A DNA stretch of 64,000 bases, from the NCBI GenBank assembly GCA_025055455.1, contig JANWXD010000005.1, positions 62,001 to 126,000 of the forward strand, in the 5' to 3' direction. The DNA is from Bryobacteraceae bacterium (lineage in GTDB: Bacteria; Acidobacteriota; Terriglobia; Bryobacterales; Bryobacteraceae). The position numbers and the translations under genes are program-made. This document shows positions 21,317-30,643 of this stretch, one piece after another; within the stretch, counting starts at the first letter, position 1; each line of letters starts with the position of its first letter. Under the pieces are notes generated by a model that worked only from the letters and a program-made list of their open reading frames with translations, ran no database searches and was not told the origin of the DNA.

Positions 21317-21946
21317 TCAGCGCTCCGCTGCGCCGCCGGATCCGGCGCCCGGCGTCGCGCTGTCTCGCGGTGACGGAGCGGGCTTTTTTTCTCCGGATTT
21401 CTTGCCCGGCTTCAGAGGGCTGATGATGACGTGGGCCGCCCGCCCTTCCAGTCGCGGCTGGCCTTCGAGCTGACCGTACTCGGCGAGATCCTTGACGAAG
21501 CGCATCAGCAGGTTCTGTCCGATATCCACGTGAGCGATCTCGCGGCCGCGGAACTGGACTACCGCCTTGACGCGGTTACCCTCTTTGAGGAAGCGGATGG
21601 CGTGGTTTTTCTTGAACTCGTAGTCATGGTCGTCGGTGTTGGGGCGGAACTTCAACTCCTTGACCTGAATGACGTGCTGCTTTTTCTTGGCCTCTTGCTG
21701 CTTCTTTTTCTGTTCGTACTGCCACTGGCCGTAGTCCATGGCTTTGGCCACGGGCGGCTCGGCCGTGGGCGCCACCAGAATCAGATCCAGTCCCATGTCG
21801 CGGGCTTTCTGCAGAGCCACATGCGTCGGCATGATTTCGACGGTTCCATCCGGGAAAACCGCCCGTACCTCGCGCGCCGTGATACCCTCGTTGACGTTCT
21901 CCCGGACTCGCGGACGGCGGGGTAGAAAGGGTCTTCCAGGGGTCAT
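21317..21946 (-). CDS. infC: Translation initiation factor IF-3
   Basis: VNEGITAREVRAVFPDG, DLILVAPTAEPPVAKAMDYGQWQYEQKKK, KELKFRPNTDDHDYEFKKNHAIRFL. Confidence 0.97.
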   Translation of the reverse strand: MTPGRPFLPRRPRVRENVNEGITAREVRAVFPDGTVEIMPTHVALQKARDMGLDLILVAPTAEPPVAKAMDYGQWQYEQKKKQQEAKKKQHVIQVKELKFRPNTDDHDYEFKKNHAIRFLKEGNRVKAVVQFRGREIAHVDIGQNLLMRFVKDLAEYGQLEGQPRLEGRAAHVIISPLKPGKKSGEKKPAPSPRDSATPGAGSGGAAER

Positions 21947-22173
21947 GAAGAGGTCTCTCGGGGCCGGTCCCAGGGGCGCCTCATGTCCTCATCAAAGCAC
22001 AAACTCAGGGCCGCCGCTATGGGGACTCGCACCGGGTCCAGAGCCGGCCCCTCCCGCGGAGGTTCGGATACAACTGGCGCACATTGTCCACAGGCTAGCA
22101 CAGGCGGCCGGCGCACGGACCCCAGGCTCTCGGCGGCAGAATGGCATGGGCGGAAACTTCGGTCGATCCCTCC

Positions 22174-23010
22174 TCAGTCGGTAATCTCCAGCGTCGGCGC
22201 TTTGGGGCCCCCAATCTCTGCGACGCGCGCCGCGGTGGCGCGCGCCAGCTCCAGCCACGCCACCGCCCGCGGATCGTCCCCGTCGCGCAGCGCAACGGGC
22301 GAACCGGTGTCGCCTCCTCGGCGCACTTCCGGATCCAGGGCCACTTCGCCGAGAAAATGCACGCCCATGGCCTCGGCCGTTCGCCGGCCTCCGCCGTAGC
22401 TGAAGACGTCGATGCGCTCCTGGCAGCGCGGGCAAATCAGGTAGCTCATGTTTTCGACGATTCCGAGCACCTCGACGCGCACCTGCCGGAACATATGCAC
22501 TGCTTTGCGAGCGTCTTCCAGCGAAACATCGGACGGCGTCGTCACGACGATAGCTCCGGTCAGTGGCACGGTCTGAATCAGGCTGAGTTGCACGTCGCCG
22601 GTACCTGGCGGTAAGTCGACGACTAGGTATTCGAGCTCGCCCCAGTCCACGCCCCGCAAAAACTGCTGGATCACGCTGTGCAGCATGGGGCCGCGCCAGA
22701 TCAGCGGCCGGTCGCCGGGATTGAGGAACCCCATGGACATGAGCCGGATGCCGTGTTTCTCCAAGGGCACGATTCGGTCGCCGCGGGCCAACGGTGCCTC
22801 GCGCACGCCCATCATGAGCGGCACATTGGGGCCGTAGACGTCGGCGTCGAGCAAGCCTACGCGGTGTCCCAGCCGGGCCAGTGCGATCGCCAAGTTAACC
22901 GCGACGGTGGTCTTGCCGACGCCGCCCTTGCCAGAGCCGATCGCGATGAGGTGCTCCACGCCCTCGATGGGCTGTTTGGGCTGCTCACCCGGCTGTCTGG
23001 GAGGCATCAC
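22174..23010 (-). CDS. Mrp/NBP35 family iron-sulfur carrier ATPase
   Basis: IGSGKGGVGKTTVAVNLAIALA deviant Walker A, DVYGPNVP, CPRC motif. Confidence 0.94.
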   Translation of the reverse strand: MMPPRQPGEQPKQPIEGVEHLIAIGSGKGGVGKTTVAVNLAIALARLGHRVGLLDADVYGPNVPLMMGVREAPLARGDRIVPLEKHGIRLMSMGFLNPGDRPLIWRGPMLHSVIQQFLRGVDWGELEYLVVDLPPGTGDVQLSLIQTVPLTGAIVVTTPSDVSLEDARKAVHMFRQVRVEVLGIVENMSYLICPRCQERIDVFSYGGGRRTAEAMGVHFLGEVALDPEVRRGGDTGSPVALRDGDDPRAVAWLELARATAARVAEIGGPKAPTLEITD

Positions 23011-23040
23011 ATTCCATCGTACCGCCGCGACACGGCACGC

Positions 23041-25068
23041 TCACGGAGCCCGCATGACGAAATCCCAAACCTCTGCCGCTCGGCGCACGACCGCATTTAC
23101 ATCTTGCTCGAGCAGGAGCCCATCGGATGCAAGCTGGCGGGCTGCGGCGGCGACCCGCTCCAGATACGCCTCGCGGTTGGGATACCGCTCTTCGACGGAG
23201 GGACGGGGATCCCCATTTTTGAGCCGCTCGGCCTTCGTCCGCGCGAAAGGCAGAAACGAGCCCGCCATGCTGTATAGCTCCTCGGGCGCCCCGAGCGAGG
23301 GGTGGCGGAAATTCCATCCCGTGTAGGTGGCCAAAGGCACAGCGACGTCCGGCAGGCGGATGCCAGCGATCTCGTTGCCATCCCCGTCGAGCTGGGCCAC
23401 GAAAACGGGATACGGTTTCCCCAACTTCGGCGGCTCCAGAGACACGATGCCTCGCGTGGCGAACTCGGGTCCGTAATCCACCCGCCAGGCGCGGTGCAAC
23501 CGCTTTGGGAAACGCACGCCGGGGATCTTCGGGAACCGCACCGCCGCCGCCTCGACCAACGTCCCATTCGACAGGCGCGGATAGCGCGACTCAGGGGGTG
23601 GCGTACCGTCGGTGACCCACCGGTCCAAAGCCACGAGCAGGGCCCGCATGACCCAGCGGAAATCATGGGGGTTGGTGAGGTGAACGGTCCCCGTCCGGGA
23701 AGGCGGAAATTCCGCCGGCCCGTGCTGGCTGCCTGCAAAGAAGTAAATGCGAGTTTCCGGCGCCACGGCCGCGTCGCGCCGGCCGTCCGGAGTCGTGTGG
23801 ATCAACGACGCAGCGCGCCCGTAGTATTCGTAAGAGCCGTTCGTGTAGAAAATTTTCGGCACCACGTTGACCGCCGCCGCACGGCGCAGCAGGCCGTCGC
23901 GGGCGCCCGTTTCCGGGTCGGTTTCCTCCAAGTCCGTGAACGGGAACAAATCCGTAGGGTAGAAGAAATTCAGGAACGGATGGCCGTCCCGCGAGGGCTG
24001 CGCGAACCGGTGATTGAAACTGCCGCGCCCCGCTCCCGCTACGTGGGCCCACACGGCGTCGAACACCCTACGCCCATCCTCGTCCGCGTTGAAGCCTTGG
24101 TAGAGAAACGTGCGCAGGAACCGGCCGCTCTGAGAGGCACCGAACGCGATGGCCCGCTTCAGATAGCGGCGCTGGTCGCCGAGCTGCGTGATGCCGGCGT
24201 TCGGGGTGCCGTACTTGAGGAAGGAGACAAAATCGCGCACGGCGGCCAGCCCCAGCCCCACGAGCACCGGATCTTGCGCCGTGTAAATCACCTCGTAGAT
24301 CCGCCCCGGCTCGAATGTCCCCGTGAGGAGGTACACATGCGACCGATCGGGGACGGGCCGCCCGTCGCGTTCACGGGCGAAGATCCAGTCGTTTCTCGAT
24401 AGGTAACGACGAGGCCCCTCCGGCCGATCGCGCACGCTCAGCCGCGCGGCTGCCTCCTCGGACTCCGCCGCCGGATAGGCGCGCATGGTGCGATCGGCCA
24501 GCGAGAAGCTGCGGACGGGCCGGTCGGGGATGTGCTCGGAACGCACCAGCCCCCGGATCGGCCGGTGGCCCTCGCGCGCGGTCGGCGCGTAGAGGCGCAT
24601 CAGGAGTGGCTCTTCTGGTACATCCCACTGCCAGCCGAGCCAGGCCAAGGTGAACCCGCGTTCGAGCAAGAAGCTGTCGCCGAAGTCTTCGGGTTCCCGC
24701 GGGTCGAGCGAGGCCGCGCGCTGGAACATCCCGAGCATCAACTTGCGGCCGCGATTGACGACCTCGAACAGCAACGTGCCGTTGCCGAGGGCGGGGTCGC
24801 GCGGCTTGAGCACATAGAGGTCGGCGGTGAATGCGACGAGCCCCTGGGCGTTGCGCGGCGCCAAGTCGATGTCGCAGAGGATGCGGTTGGCGGCGAGGGC
24901 CGGATCGACCGCGAAATGCACCTTCCCGATGATCCGTTCGTACGGACCCGCGCGTCCGAAGGGCCGACCGTCCAGGACGTCGCTGCGCTCGTCCACTTCG
25001 ATTCGAACCACGGCCGCCGGCAGGCCAGCCGTGCAGGCGAGTAAGACCGTCCAGGCGGCGCAGCGCAT
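23041..25068 (-). CDS. Secreted alpha/beta hydrolase domain protein (PF20091-like)
   Basis: Signal peptide MRCAAWTVLLACTAGLPAAV; GASQSGRFLR nucleophile elbow; long ORF. Confidence 0.78.
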   Translation of the reverse strand: MRCAAWTVLLACTAGLPAAVVRIEVDERSDVLDGRPFGRAGPYERIIGKVHFAVDPALAANRILCDIDLAPRNAQGLVAFTADLYVLKPRDPALGNGTLLFEVVNRGRKLMLGMFQRAASLDPREPEDFGDSFLLERGFTLAWLGWQWDVPEEPLLMRLYAPTAREGHRPIRGLVRSEHIPDRPVRSFSLADRTMRAYPAAESEEAAARLSVRDRPEGPRRYLSRNDWIFARERDGRPVPDRSHVYLLTGTFEPGRIYEVIYTAQDPVLVGLGLAAVRDFVSFLKYGTPNAGITQLGDQRRYLKRAIAFGASQSGRFLRTFLYQGFNADEDGRRVFDAVWAHVAGAGRGSFNHRFAQPSRDGHPFLNFFYPTDLFPFTDLEETDPETGARDGLLRRAAAVNVVPKIFYTNGSYEYYGRAASLIHTTPDGRRDAAVAPETRIYFFAGSQHGPAEFPPSRTGTVHLTNPHDFRWVMRALLVALDRWVTDGTPPPESRYPRLSNGTLVEAAAVRFPKIPGVRFPKRLHRAWRVDYGPEFATRGIVSLEPPKLGKPYPVFVAQLDGDGNEIAGIRLPDVAVPLATYTGWNFRHPSLGAPEELYSMAGSFLPFARTKAERLKNGDPRPSVEERYPNREAYLERVAAAARQLASDGLLLEQDVNAVVRRAAEVWDFVMRAP

Positions 25069-25185
25069 ATTCGGGATTATAGGCCCGCTGCCGGCCGAAT
25101 CGTTGTGCCGCCGCCCGCAGGGCGGCCGGGCGGAGCCACCTCTGGGCCGGTACGCCTGACGAGGCCGCCGACTGGCACGAGCCCT

Positions 25186-26334
25186 TCACTGAACCGTCTC
25201 GCGTTCTTCTTCCGTCTCCTCCTCGAGCGTGGCGCTGCAGCGCGCCACGACGTCTTGGCTCGTGATTGCGCCGACGTGCCAGAGCTCGGCGAACGCCCAG
25301 CGAGAACGCAAGCCCATGGGCATGACGAAATAGCCGAGATGGAACATCGGTGCGAGTGCTGAGGGAATGAAGCTGACGAACATCAGACCCGTGGTTTCAT
25401 CCCAACACCAGCTGCCGAGCTGATGGCAGCGGGTCCACTCCCAGCTTTCGGCCCCGTTCAAGTGGGCCGCCAGCGCCCCACCGAGATCACGATCGCAGTC
25501 GACTGGCAACCGCAGCACGAGCCATGCCCCACTGCCGATCACCGGGTGTTCGCAACCTTGCACCTGCAACAGAGCCGTCTGGTTGGCGGGGGCGAGGGCC
25601 GCCGGGATCGAGCCGAAAAAGGGCAGTTCCGCGGTCAGTCCATTGTCGGAGGCGAAAGCCAAGATCTCGGGACCGAGCATCGCCCGGGCCTGATAGAACT
25701 CCTCCGAGGAAAACTTGCACGGCTCCGTTCCCCCGGCACGCAAAGACTCGACCAGTTCTTCCATCTGTTTGGAAGCAGAGGTTCGGGATTTCCGAGCATG
25801 CGGGCGAGGCGATCGAGCGAGCTTGGCGCCGAGTTCGGCCGCGGCCGGAGACCAAGCGGCACTTTCGAAAAACTGCAGTACGGCGCACGTGGCCACCAGC
25901 AGCGAGCCCGGTCGGAGATTCTGGCTGTGGCAATACACCGTCGCGCTCAAGGAGATCGTCTTAGCCGCACGATCCCACACGAAGGCGTTCATGGTGGCCA
26001 GATGACTCGCCTCGCTGAGTAACGCAAGCGTCTTCGGTGTGTCGGGCACTTCGCAGAGCCAGTCCGTGGTAATCCGGACGCGGACCACATCCGCTCTGGC
26101 GTCTCGGCGCGGCGGCGCTGCGTCGACGTGCTGAGCAAAGTCCCCAGGCCACCATGTGAACCCGCGTTCCCGCAGGATGGCGTGCTTGCGATCCACGTGC
26201 AATCGGCGTCGCGTTTGCTCGATGACCTTGGGGCCGACATCGCCCTCGATGAACGGCGAGCCGAACAGCTGCTCGGCGAGGCTGGGCTCGCCGCCCAGCA
26301 ACGCCTGGACATCGGACAGAGATTCGTTTGTCAT
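25186..26334 (-). CDS. Orphan hypothetical protein with structured leader
   Basis: 382-aa intact ORF; AAGGAG Shine-Dalgarno before ATG 26334; no recognised family. Confidence 0.7.
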   Translation of the reverse strand: MTNESLSDVQALLGGEPSLAEQLFGSPFIEGDVGPKVIEQTRRRLHVDRKHAILRERGFTWWPGDFAQHVDAAPPRRDARADVVRVRITTDWLCEVPDTPKTLALLSEASHLATMNAFVWDRAAKTISLSATVYCHSQNLRPGSLLVATCAVLQFFESAAWSPAAAELGAKLARSPRPHARKSRTSASKQMEELVESLRAGGTEPCKFSSEEFYQARAMLGPEILAFASDNGLTAELPFFGSIPAALAPANQTALLQVQGCEHPVIGSGAWLVLRLPVDCDRDLGGALAAHLNGAESWEWTRCHQLGSWCWDETTGLMFVSFIPSALAPMFHLGYFVMPMGLRSRWAFAELWHVGAITSQDVVARCSATLEEETEEERETVQ

Positions 26335-26335
26335 C

Positions 26336-26366
26336 GGTGCATTCTCCTTTCGGTCAGAAATGCACC
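26336..26366 (-). promoter_or_regulatory. Hairpin with Shine-Dalgarno in apical loop
   Basis: GGTGCATT (minus 26366-26359) / AATGCACC (26343-26336), 15-nt loop containing AAGGAG, directly before ATG 26334. Confidence 0.55.
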
Positions 26367-26381
26367 AGGAGTCGAAAAGAA

Positions 26382-26409
26382 AAAGCCGCCTTAAACATCA
26401 GGCGGCTTT
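26382..26409 (-). terminator. Intrinsic terminator between structured leader and orphan gene
   Basis: Minus strand AAAGCCGCCT-GATGTTTA-AGGCGGCTTT followed by TTCTTTTC; perfect 10-bp stem with U-rich tail. Confidence 0.75.
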
Positions 26410-26450
26410 GCTTTCCGAGGAGACTTCCGTTCGGAACCTCTCGGTTCCGC

Positions 26451-26539
26451 GCATCGAGCAGCTTACGCCGCTCAAGGCACCGTGGCGTCCCCTGGCCCGG
26501 TTGCCGGACCCGAACTTATGTTCGGGTCACTCCTGATGC
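26451..26539 (-). ncRNA. Candidate riboswitch aptamer, S-box/SAM-clan-like four-way junction
   Basis: P1 GCATC/GATGC; P2 GACCCGAAC-ATAA-GTTCGGGTC; CCGGCAACC; P3 ACCGGGC/GCC-A-CGGT; GGTGCC; P4 GAGCGGC-GTAA-GCTGCTC. Confidence 0.6.
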
Positions 26540-26547
26540 TAATTACC

Positions 26548-26576
26548 AGAGTATCACAACGGAGGCAGACTTGCAA
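26548..26576 (-). promoter_or_regulatory. Putative promoter of the structured leader
   Basis: Minus strand TTGCAA (26576-26571)-N17-TACTCT (26553-26548); predicted start about 26541, just before P1. Confidence 0.5.
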
Positions 26577-26682
26577 GGCCGCTAGAAAATTCAGGTAGCA
26601 TCCGCGCACCGTTTGTTCAGGAACCGAGGCCGCCCGGTCGGCAAAAGACAGTCCACTCCACTAAGTGCTCGTCTGACGGCGC

Positions 26683-27762
26683 TCAGGCTAGCCGCAGACG
26701 GGCGGTGGCGGGAAGGGTCAGCGCGTCGAATTCGCCTCGTTCCAGCTTCGGAAAGGCGGCTGCGGCGATCATGGCGGCATTGTCCGTGGATAGCTGCGGC
26801 GAGGGGAAATACACCGGATAGGGGAGCGCCAGCTGGCGGGCCGCCGCCCGCAGGCCGGAGTTGCAGGCGACGCCACCGGAGACGATGAGCGCCCGCGCGT
26901 GAACCTGCTCGGCGGCCGCCGCAGCGCGACGAAGCAGCTCCTCGATGACCGTACGCTGAAAGGAGGCCAGTAAGTCGAGCGTGGTTTGCGGAGTCACCGC
27001 GAGCCAGTCCTCCAACGAAGGTCGCGGGTTGCGCCGCAGCAGTTGCCGCCGCGCCTCGATTTCAGAGGTCAGGTCCCGCTCACGCGTCCACCGCAGCACG
27101 GCCGTTTTTAGACCGCTGAAGCTGAAATCGAGCGGATTGCCCTTCATGCGGGCCAGGGTAAAGCGCACGGCATCGGGATTGCCGTGAGCGGCCAGTCGGT
27201 CGATCACCGGGCCGCCGGGGTACCCAAACCCGAGCAGCTTGGCCACCTTGTCATAGGCCTCGCCGGCGGCATCATCTCGAGTCTTGCCCAACAGGCGATA
27301 GCGGAATCCCGGGGTTACCTCGAATAGATGCGTATGCCCGCCGCTCACCACCAAGGCGAGCGCCGGCAGCTCGATGATTTCCCCCCGTTGCTTGGCCTCG
27401 AGGACCACCGCGTAGATGTGCCCCTCGATGTGGTTGACGCCGATGAACGGCCTCCGGCGGGCGAAACTAATCGCCTTGGCGAAGGTCAAGCCCACCAGCA
27501 GCGAGCCGACCAGCCCCGGGCCCGAGGTGGCCGCCACGGCCGTCAGGTCCGCATAGTCGCTCTGTGCTTCCTCCAATGCCGCGCGCACAACAGGTACGAT
27601 TGCGCGCACGTGTTCGCGGGAGGCCAACTCCGGCACGACGCCCCCGTACTTGCCGTGCGTGGCCAGTTGCGAAGCGACGACGGAGGAGCGCACGTGCACG
27701 CCGTCGTCCACCACGGCCGCCGCCGTTTCGTCGCAGGACGTCTCGATGCCCAGAATGCGCAA
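26683..27762 (-). CDS. tsaD: tRNA N6-adenosine threonylcarbamoyltransferase TsaD (TTG start)
   Basis: [39 protein letters not shown]. Confidence 0.97.
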   Translation of the reverse strand: MRILGIETSCDETAAAVVDDGVHVRSSVVASQLATHGKYGGVVPELASREHVRAIVPVVRAALEEAQSDYADLTAVAATSGPGLVGSLLVGLTFAKAISFARRRPFIGVNHIEGHIYAVVLEAKQRGEIIELPALALVVSGGHTHLFEVTPGFRYRLLGKTRDDAAGEAYDKVAKLLGFGYPGGPVIDRLAAHGNPDAVRFTLARMKGNPLDFSFSGLKTAVLRWTRERDLTSEIEARRQLLRRNPRPSLEDWLAVTPQTTLDLLASFQRTVIEELLRRAAAAAEQVHARALIVSGGVACNSGLRAAARQLALPYPVYFPSPQLSTDNAAMIAAAAFPKLERGEFDALTLPATARLRLA

Positions 27763-27791
27763 GTTCGGTATCCTACGGGTAGTCGCCGCCG

Positions 27792-28859
27792 GTGAATCTC
27801 TCTGATTTCGATTATCCCCTGCCGGAGGACCGCATCGCCCAGCATCCGCTGGAGGACCGCGCCGCCTCGCGCATGCTCGTCCTCTACCGGCGGGAGGGCC
27901 GCTGGGAGGACCGCATGTTTCGCGATCTGCCGTCGTTTCTCGGCCCCGGCGATTGCCTGGTGTTGAACGACTCCCGCGTCATCCCGGCGCGACTCTATGG
28001 ACGCCGCGCGGGCGTGCGCGCTCTTCCCATCGGCAAGCGAAACCCGAAACGCTGGCAGTACTTGACCGGCAAGGTCGAAGTGCTCCTGCTCGAGCCCGCC
28101 ACCGAGGACCCCAACCTCTGGCGCGCCTTGGTGCACCCTGGGCGCAAGATGCACATCGGCGAGCGAGTCTTTTTCGACGGCGGACTCGAAGCCGAAGTCG
28201 TTGCGCGAGGCCAATACGGCGAGCGAACGGTGCGATTCCACTGCGACGGCGACATCTATCAAAAGCTCGAGGAGATCGGGCACGTGCCCCTGCCGCCCTA
28301 TATCCGGCGGCCGGACGAACCCCTCGACCGGGAACGGTATCAGACCGTCTTTGCCCGGGAGCCCGGCTCGGCGGCGGCCCCCACCGCGGGCCTGCACTTC
28401 ACGCCGGAAATCCTGGAGGCTTGCCGCGCCGCAGGAGCCCAGATCGCCTACATCACGCTCCACGTCGGGCTGGGGACCTTTCAACCCGTTCACACTGAAA
28501 TCGTGGAGCAGCACCGGCTCCACGCGGAGCGCTTCCGCATCCGTGAAGAGGAAGCGCGCAAGATGCGGGCTGCGCGGCGACTGGTGGCGTGCGGCACCAC
28601 CGTGGTCCGCACGCTCGAGACGGCGTGCCGCCGCGGCGGCTTCGTCGAAATGAGCGGCCAGACCGATCTGTACATCTACCCGGGCTTCGAGTTCCGAGCC
28701 ACGGGCGCTATGCTGACGAACTTCCACCTGCCGCGGAGCAGTCTACTGATTCTGGTCTGCGCTTTCGCCGGCCGCGACCTGGTGTTGGCTGCCTACCGCC
28801 ACGCAGTCGAAGCGGGCTATCGCTTCTACTCGTACGGGGATTGCATGCTCATCCTGTGA
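27792..28859 (+). CDS. queA: S-adenosylmethionine:tRNA ribosyltransferase-isomerase QueA (GTG start)
   Basis: [63 protein letters not shown]. Confidence 0.97.
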   Translation: MNLSDFDYPLPEDRIAQHPLEDRAASRMLVLYRREGRWEDRMFRDLPSFLGPGDCLVLNDSRVIPARLYGRRAGVRALPIGKRNPKRWQYLTGKVEVLLLEPATEDPNLWRALVHPGRKMHIGERVFFDGGLEAEVVARGQYGERTVRFHCDGDIYQKLEEIGHVPLPPYIRRPDEPLDRERYQTVFAREPGSAAAPTAGLHFTPEILEACRAAGAQIAYITLHVGLGTFQPVHTEIVEQHRLHAERFRIREEEARKMRAARRLVACGTTVVRTLETACRRGGFVEMSGQTDLYIYPGFEFRATGAMLTNFHLPRSSLLILVCAFAGRDLVLAAYRHAVEAGYRFYSYGDCMLIL

Positions 28860-28924
28860 AGGCCGGCCGAGACAGCGCTGCTGGATCCGAGTGAGGGTGC
28901 GGATCCGCGGGACCGGGCGAGGCA

Positions 28925-30073
28925 GTGGAGAAATCGATGAGCCAACCTGCGGGAGACTTCGGACTGGTTGCGGACGATCTCACCGGCGCCTGCGATGCCG
29001 GCGTGCAGTTCGCGCAACATGGACTCCGGACGCTGGTGTGGCTCTCCGGCGAGGGTCCGCCCGCCGGGGTCGACGTTCTGGTCCTCGTGACCGAGGGACG
29101 GGCCCTTGCGCCGGAGAAGGCCCGCGCGGCCGCAAAAGCCGCCTCGGAGCGGCTGCGCCGCCTCGGTCACGACGTTTTGTTCCAAAAGATCGACTCGACG
29201 CTTCGCGGCAATCCCGGTCATGAGATTCTCGGCGTGATGGAGGCGGGCGGCTTCGATCTGGCGATTCTGACGCCCGCATTCCCAGCCATGGGGCGCATCG
29301 TAGAGCGCGGCTGGCTGCATGCCACGGGCGCAGGCGAGCCCGTCCACGTGGCCGCGCGCCTGAGGGAGCAGGGGATTCGCGAGGTCGTGGAAGCCGGCTC
29401 CGAGAGCTGGCTCGAGCTCGAACGCTCCCGCCGCGGCAAGCCAATCGTCGTGCTCGTCGATGCGCGGTCGGAGGCGGATCTCGACCGTGCGGCCCAGCTT
29501 TGGTGCGCCATCGAGCCGCGGCCCTTGGCCGTCGGGTCGGCGGGTCTAGCGCGGGCGGTGGCGCGAGCGCTCGCGGGCCCTCCGCTAGAAGCGGAGGCTC
29601 CTCACGGTGTCAACGGGCCAGCCGGCGCGGTCCTGCTGATGATCGGCTCGACCCACCCTGTCACCGCAGCTCAGGTGGAAGCTTTGGTTCAATCGGGCGC
29701 TGTCGTGCTCGATGCCGACCAGCTCCCGGCCGCCCGGCGCGCTCTCATGGCGCGGTGCCCGACGGTGGTGCAGTTGGAGCCGGCCCAAGTCTCAACCGCG
29801 CGGCTGTCCGCCTGGCGGGATGTGATCCGCGAGTGCTCGCTGTGCGGCCTGGTGCTTTGCGGCGGCGACACGGCTCTGGCGGTCTGCCGTGCGCTGGCAG
29901 TCGAAGGAATCGAATTGGAGCGGGAGGTGGTCACCGGGATTCCCTCGGGTCGGCTCGTGGGAGGACCGCTGGCCGGCCTGCCCGTGGTGACCAAAGCGGG
30001 TGGATTCGGAGGACCGGATGCGCTCGCACAAGCCGTCAAGTTTCTGTTGCGACGGGGAGCGAACCTACAATGA
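28925..30073 (+). CDS. Four-carbon acid sugar kinase family protein (DUF1537)
   Basis: FGLVADDLTGACDAGVQFA, FQKIDSTLRGNPGHEI, SGRLVGGPLAGLPVVTKAGGFGGPDAL. Confidence 0.9.
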   Translation: MEKSMSQPAGDFGLVADDLTGACDAGVQFAQHGLRTLVWLSGEGPPAGVDVLVLVTEGRALAPEKARAAAKAASERLRRLGHDVLFQKIDSTLRGNPGHEILGVMEAGGFDLAILTPAFPAMGRIVERGWLHATGAGEPVHVAARLREQGIREVVEAGSESWLELERSRRGKPIVVLVDARSEADLDRAAQLWCAIEPRPLAVGSAGLARAVARALAGPPLEAEAPHGVNGPAGAVLLMIGSTHPVTAAQVEALVQSGAVVLDADQLPAARRALMARCPTVVQLEPAQVSTARLSAWRDVIRECSLCGLVLCGGDTALAVCRALAVEGIELEREVVTGIPSGRLVGGPLAGLPVVTKAGGFGGPDALAQAVKFLLRRGANLQ

Positions 30074-30080
30074 GATCAGG

Positions 30081-30641
30081 ATGTGGCTCCGGTGCGCGGT
30101 CGGGCTCCTGACGAGCTGGCTCTCCGCCGCGGCGCAGTTGCATGTCGGCGTGAAAGCTGGGGCGCCGCTGGCAGAATTGACCGAAACGGTGGGCGCGGGC
30201 GATTGGAGCAATCTGCCGTCCCGCTGGGCTTTCGGGCTGATGGTGGATGTGGACTTGCCCGCCGATCTCGGAATCGAGTTCAACGCACTCTACCGCCGCG
30301 TGGGCTATGAGGGCGCTCGACTGGATCAGGTCCCCGTACTGCGCTGGAAAGCGCGGGACGAGGTCTGGGATTTCCCACTGATCGGAAAATACCGCTTCCC
30401 GGGCGCCGTGGTGCGGCCTTACGTGGGCGCGGGAATTGCATTTCGAAAGCTCAACGACTTGATGCGACCGGGCTCGGGGTCCCGTGGCCCCGTGCTGAGC
30501 GGCGGCCTTCGGGCGAACGTCCTGGTTCTGAAGCTCTCGCCCGAACTGCGGTACACCCGCTGGACCGGTGGAGAGGACATCCGGGCCGGATTCCGCGCCC
30601 GCAAGAACCAAATGGAATTTCTGCTGGGCATCACGTTCTGA
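30081..30641 (+). CDS. Outer-membrane beta-barrel-like hypothetical protein (start revised from 30000)
   Basis: Short signal-like N-terminus, alternating hydrophobic strands, terminal aromatic LLGITF. Confidence 0.55.
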   Translation: MWLRCAVGLLTSWLSAAAQLHVGVKAGAPLAELTETVGAGDWSNLPSRWAFGLMVDVDLPADLGIEFNALYRRVGYEGARLDQVPVLRWKARDEVWDFPLIGKYRFPGAVVRPYVGAGIAFRKLNDLMRPGSGSRGPVLSGGLRANVLVLKLSPELRYTRWTGGEDIRAGFRARKNQMEFLLGITF

Positions 30642-30643
30642 GC

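Noticed and set aside
26451-26539. Cobalamin or fluoride riboswitch as alternative identity for the leader RNA
   Set aside because: GCCAGGGGAC only superficially resembles the B12 box and the long multi-helix cobalamin core is missing; no fluoride motif
28883-28906. GGATCCG...CGGATCC inverted repeat between queA and the DUF1537 gene
   Set aside because: 7-bp arms with no U-tract and no clear promoter context; insufficient support
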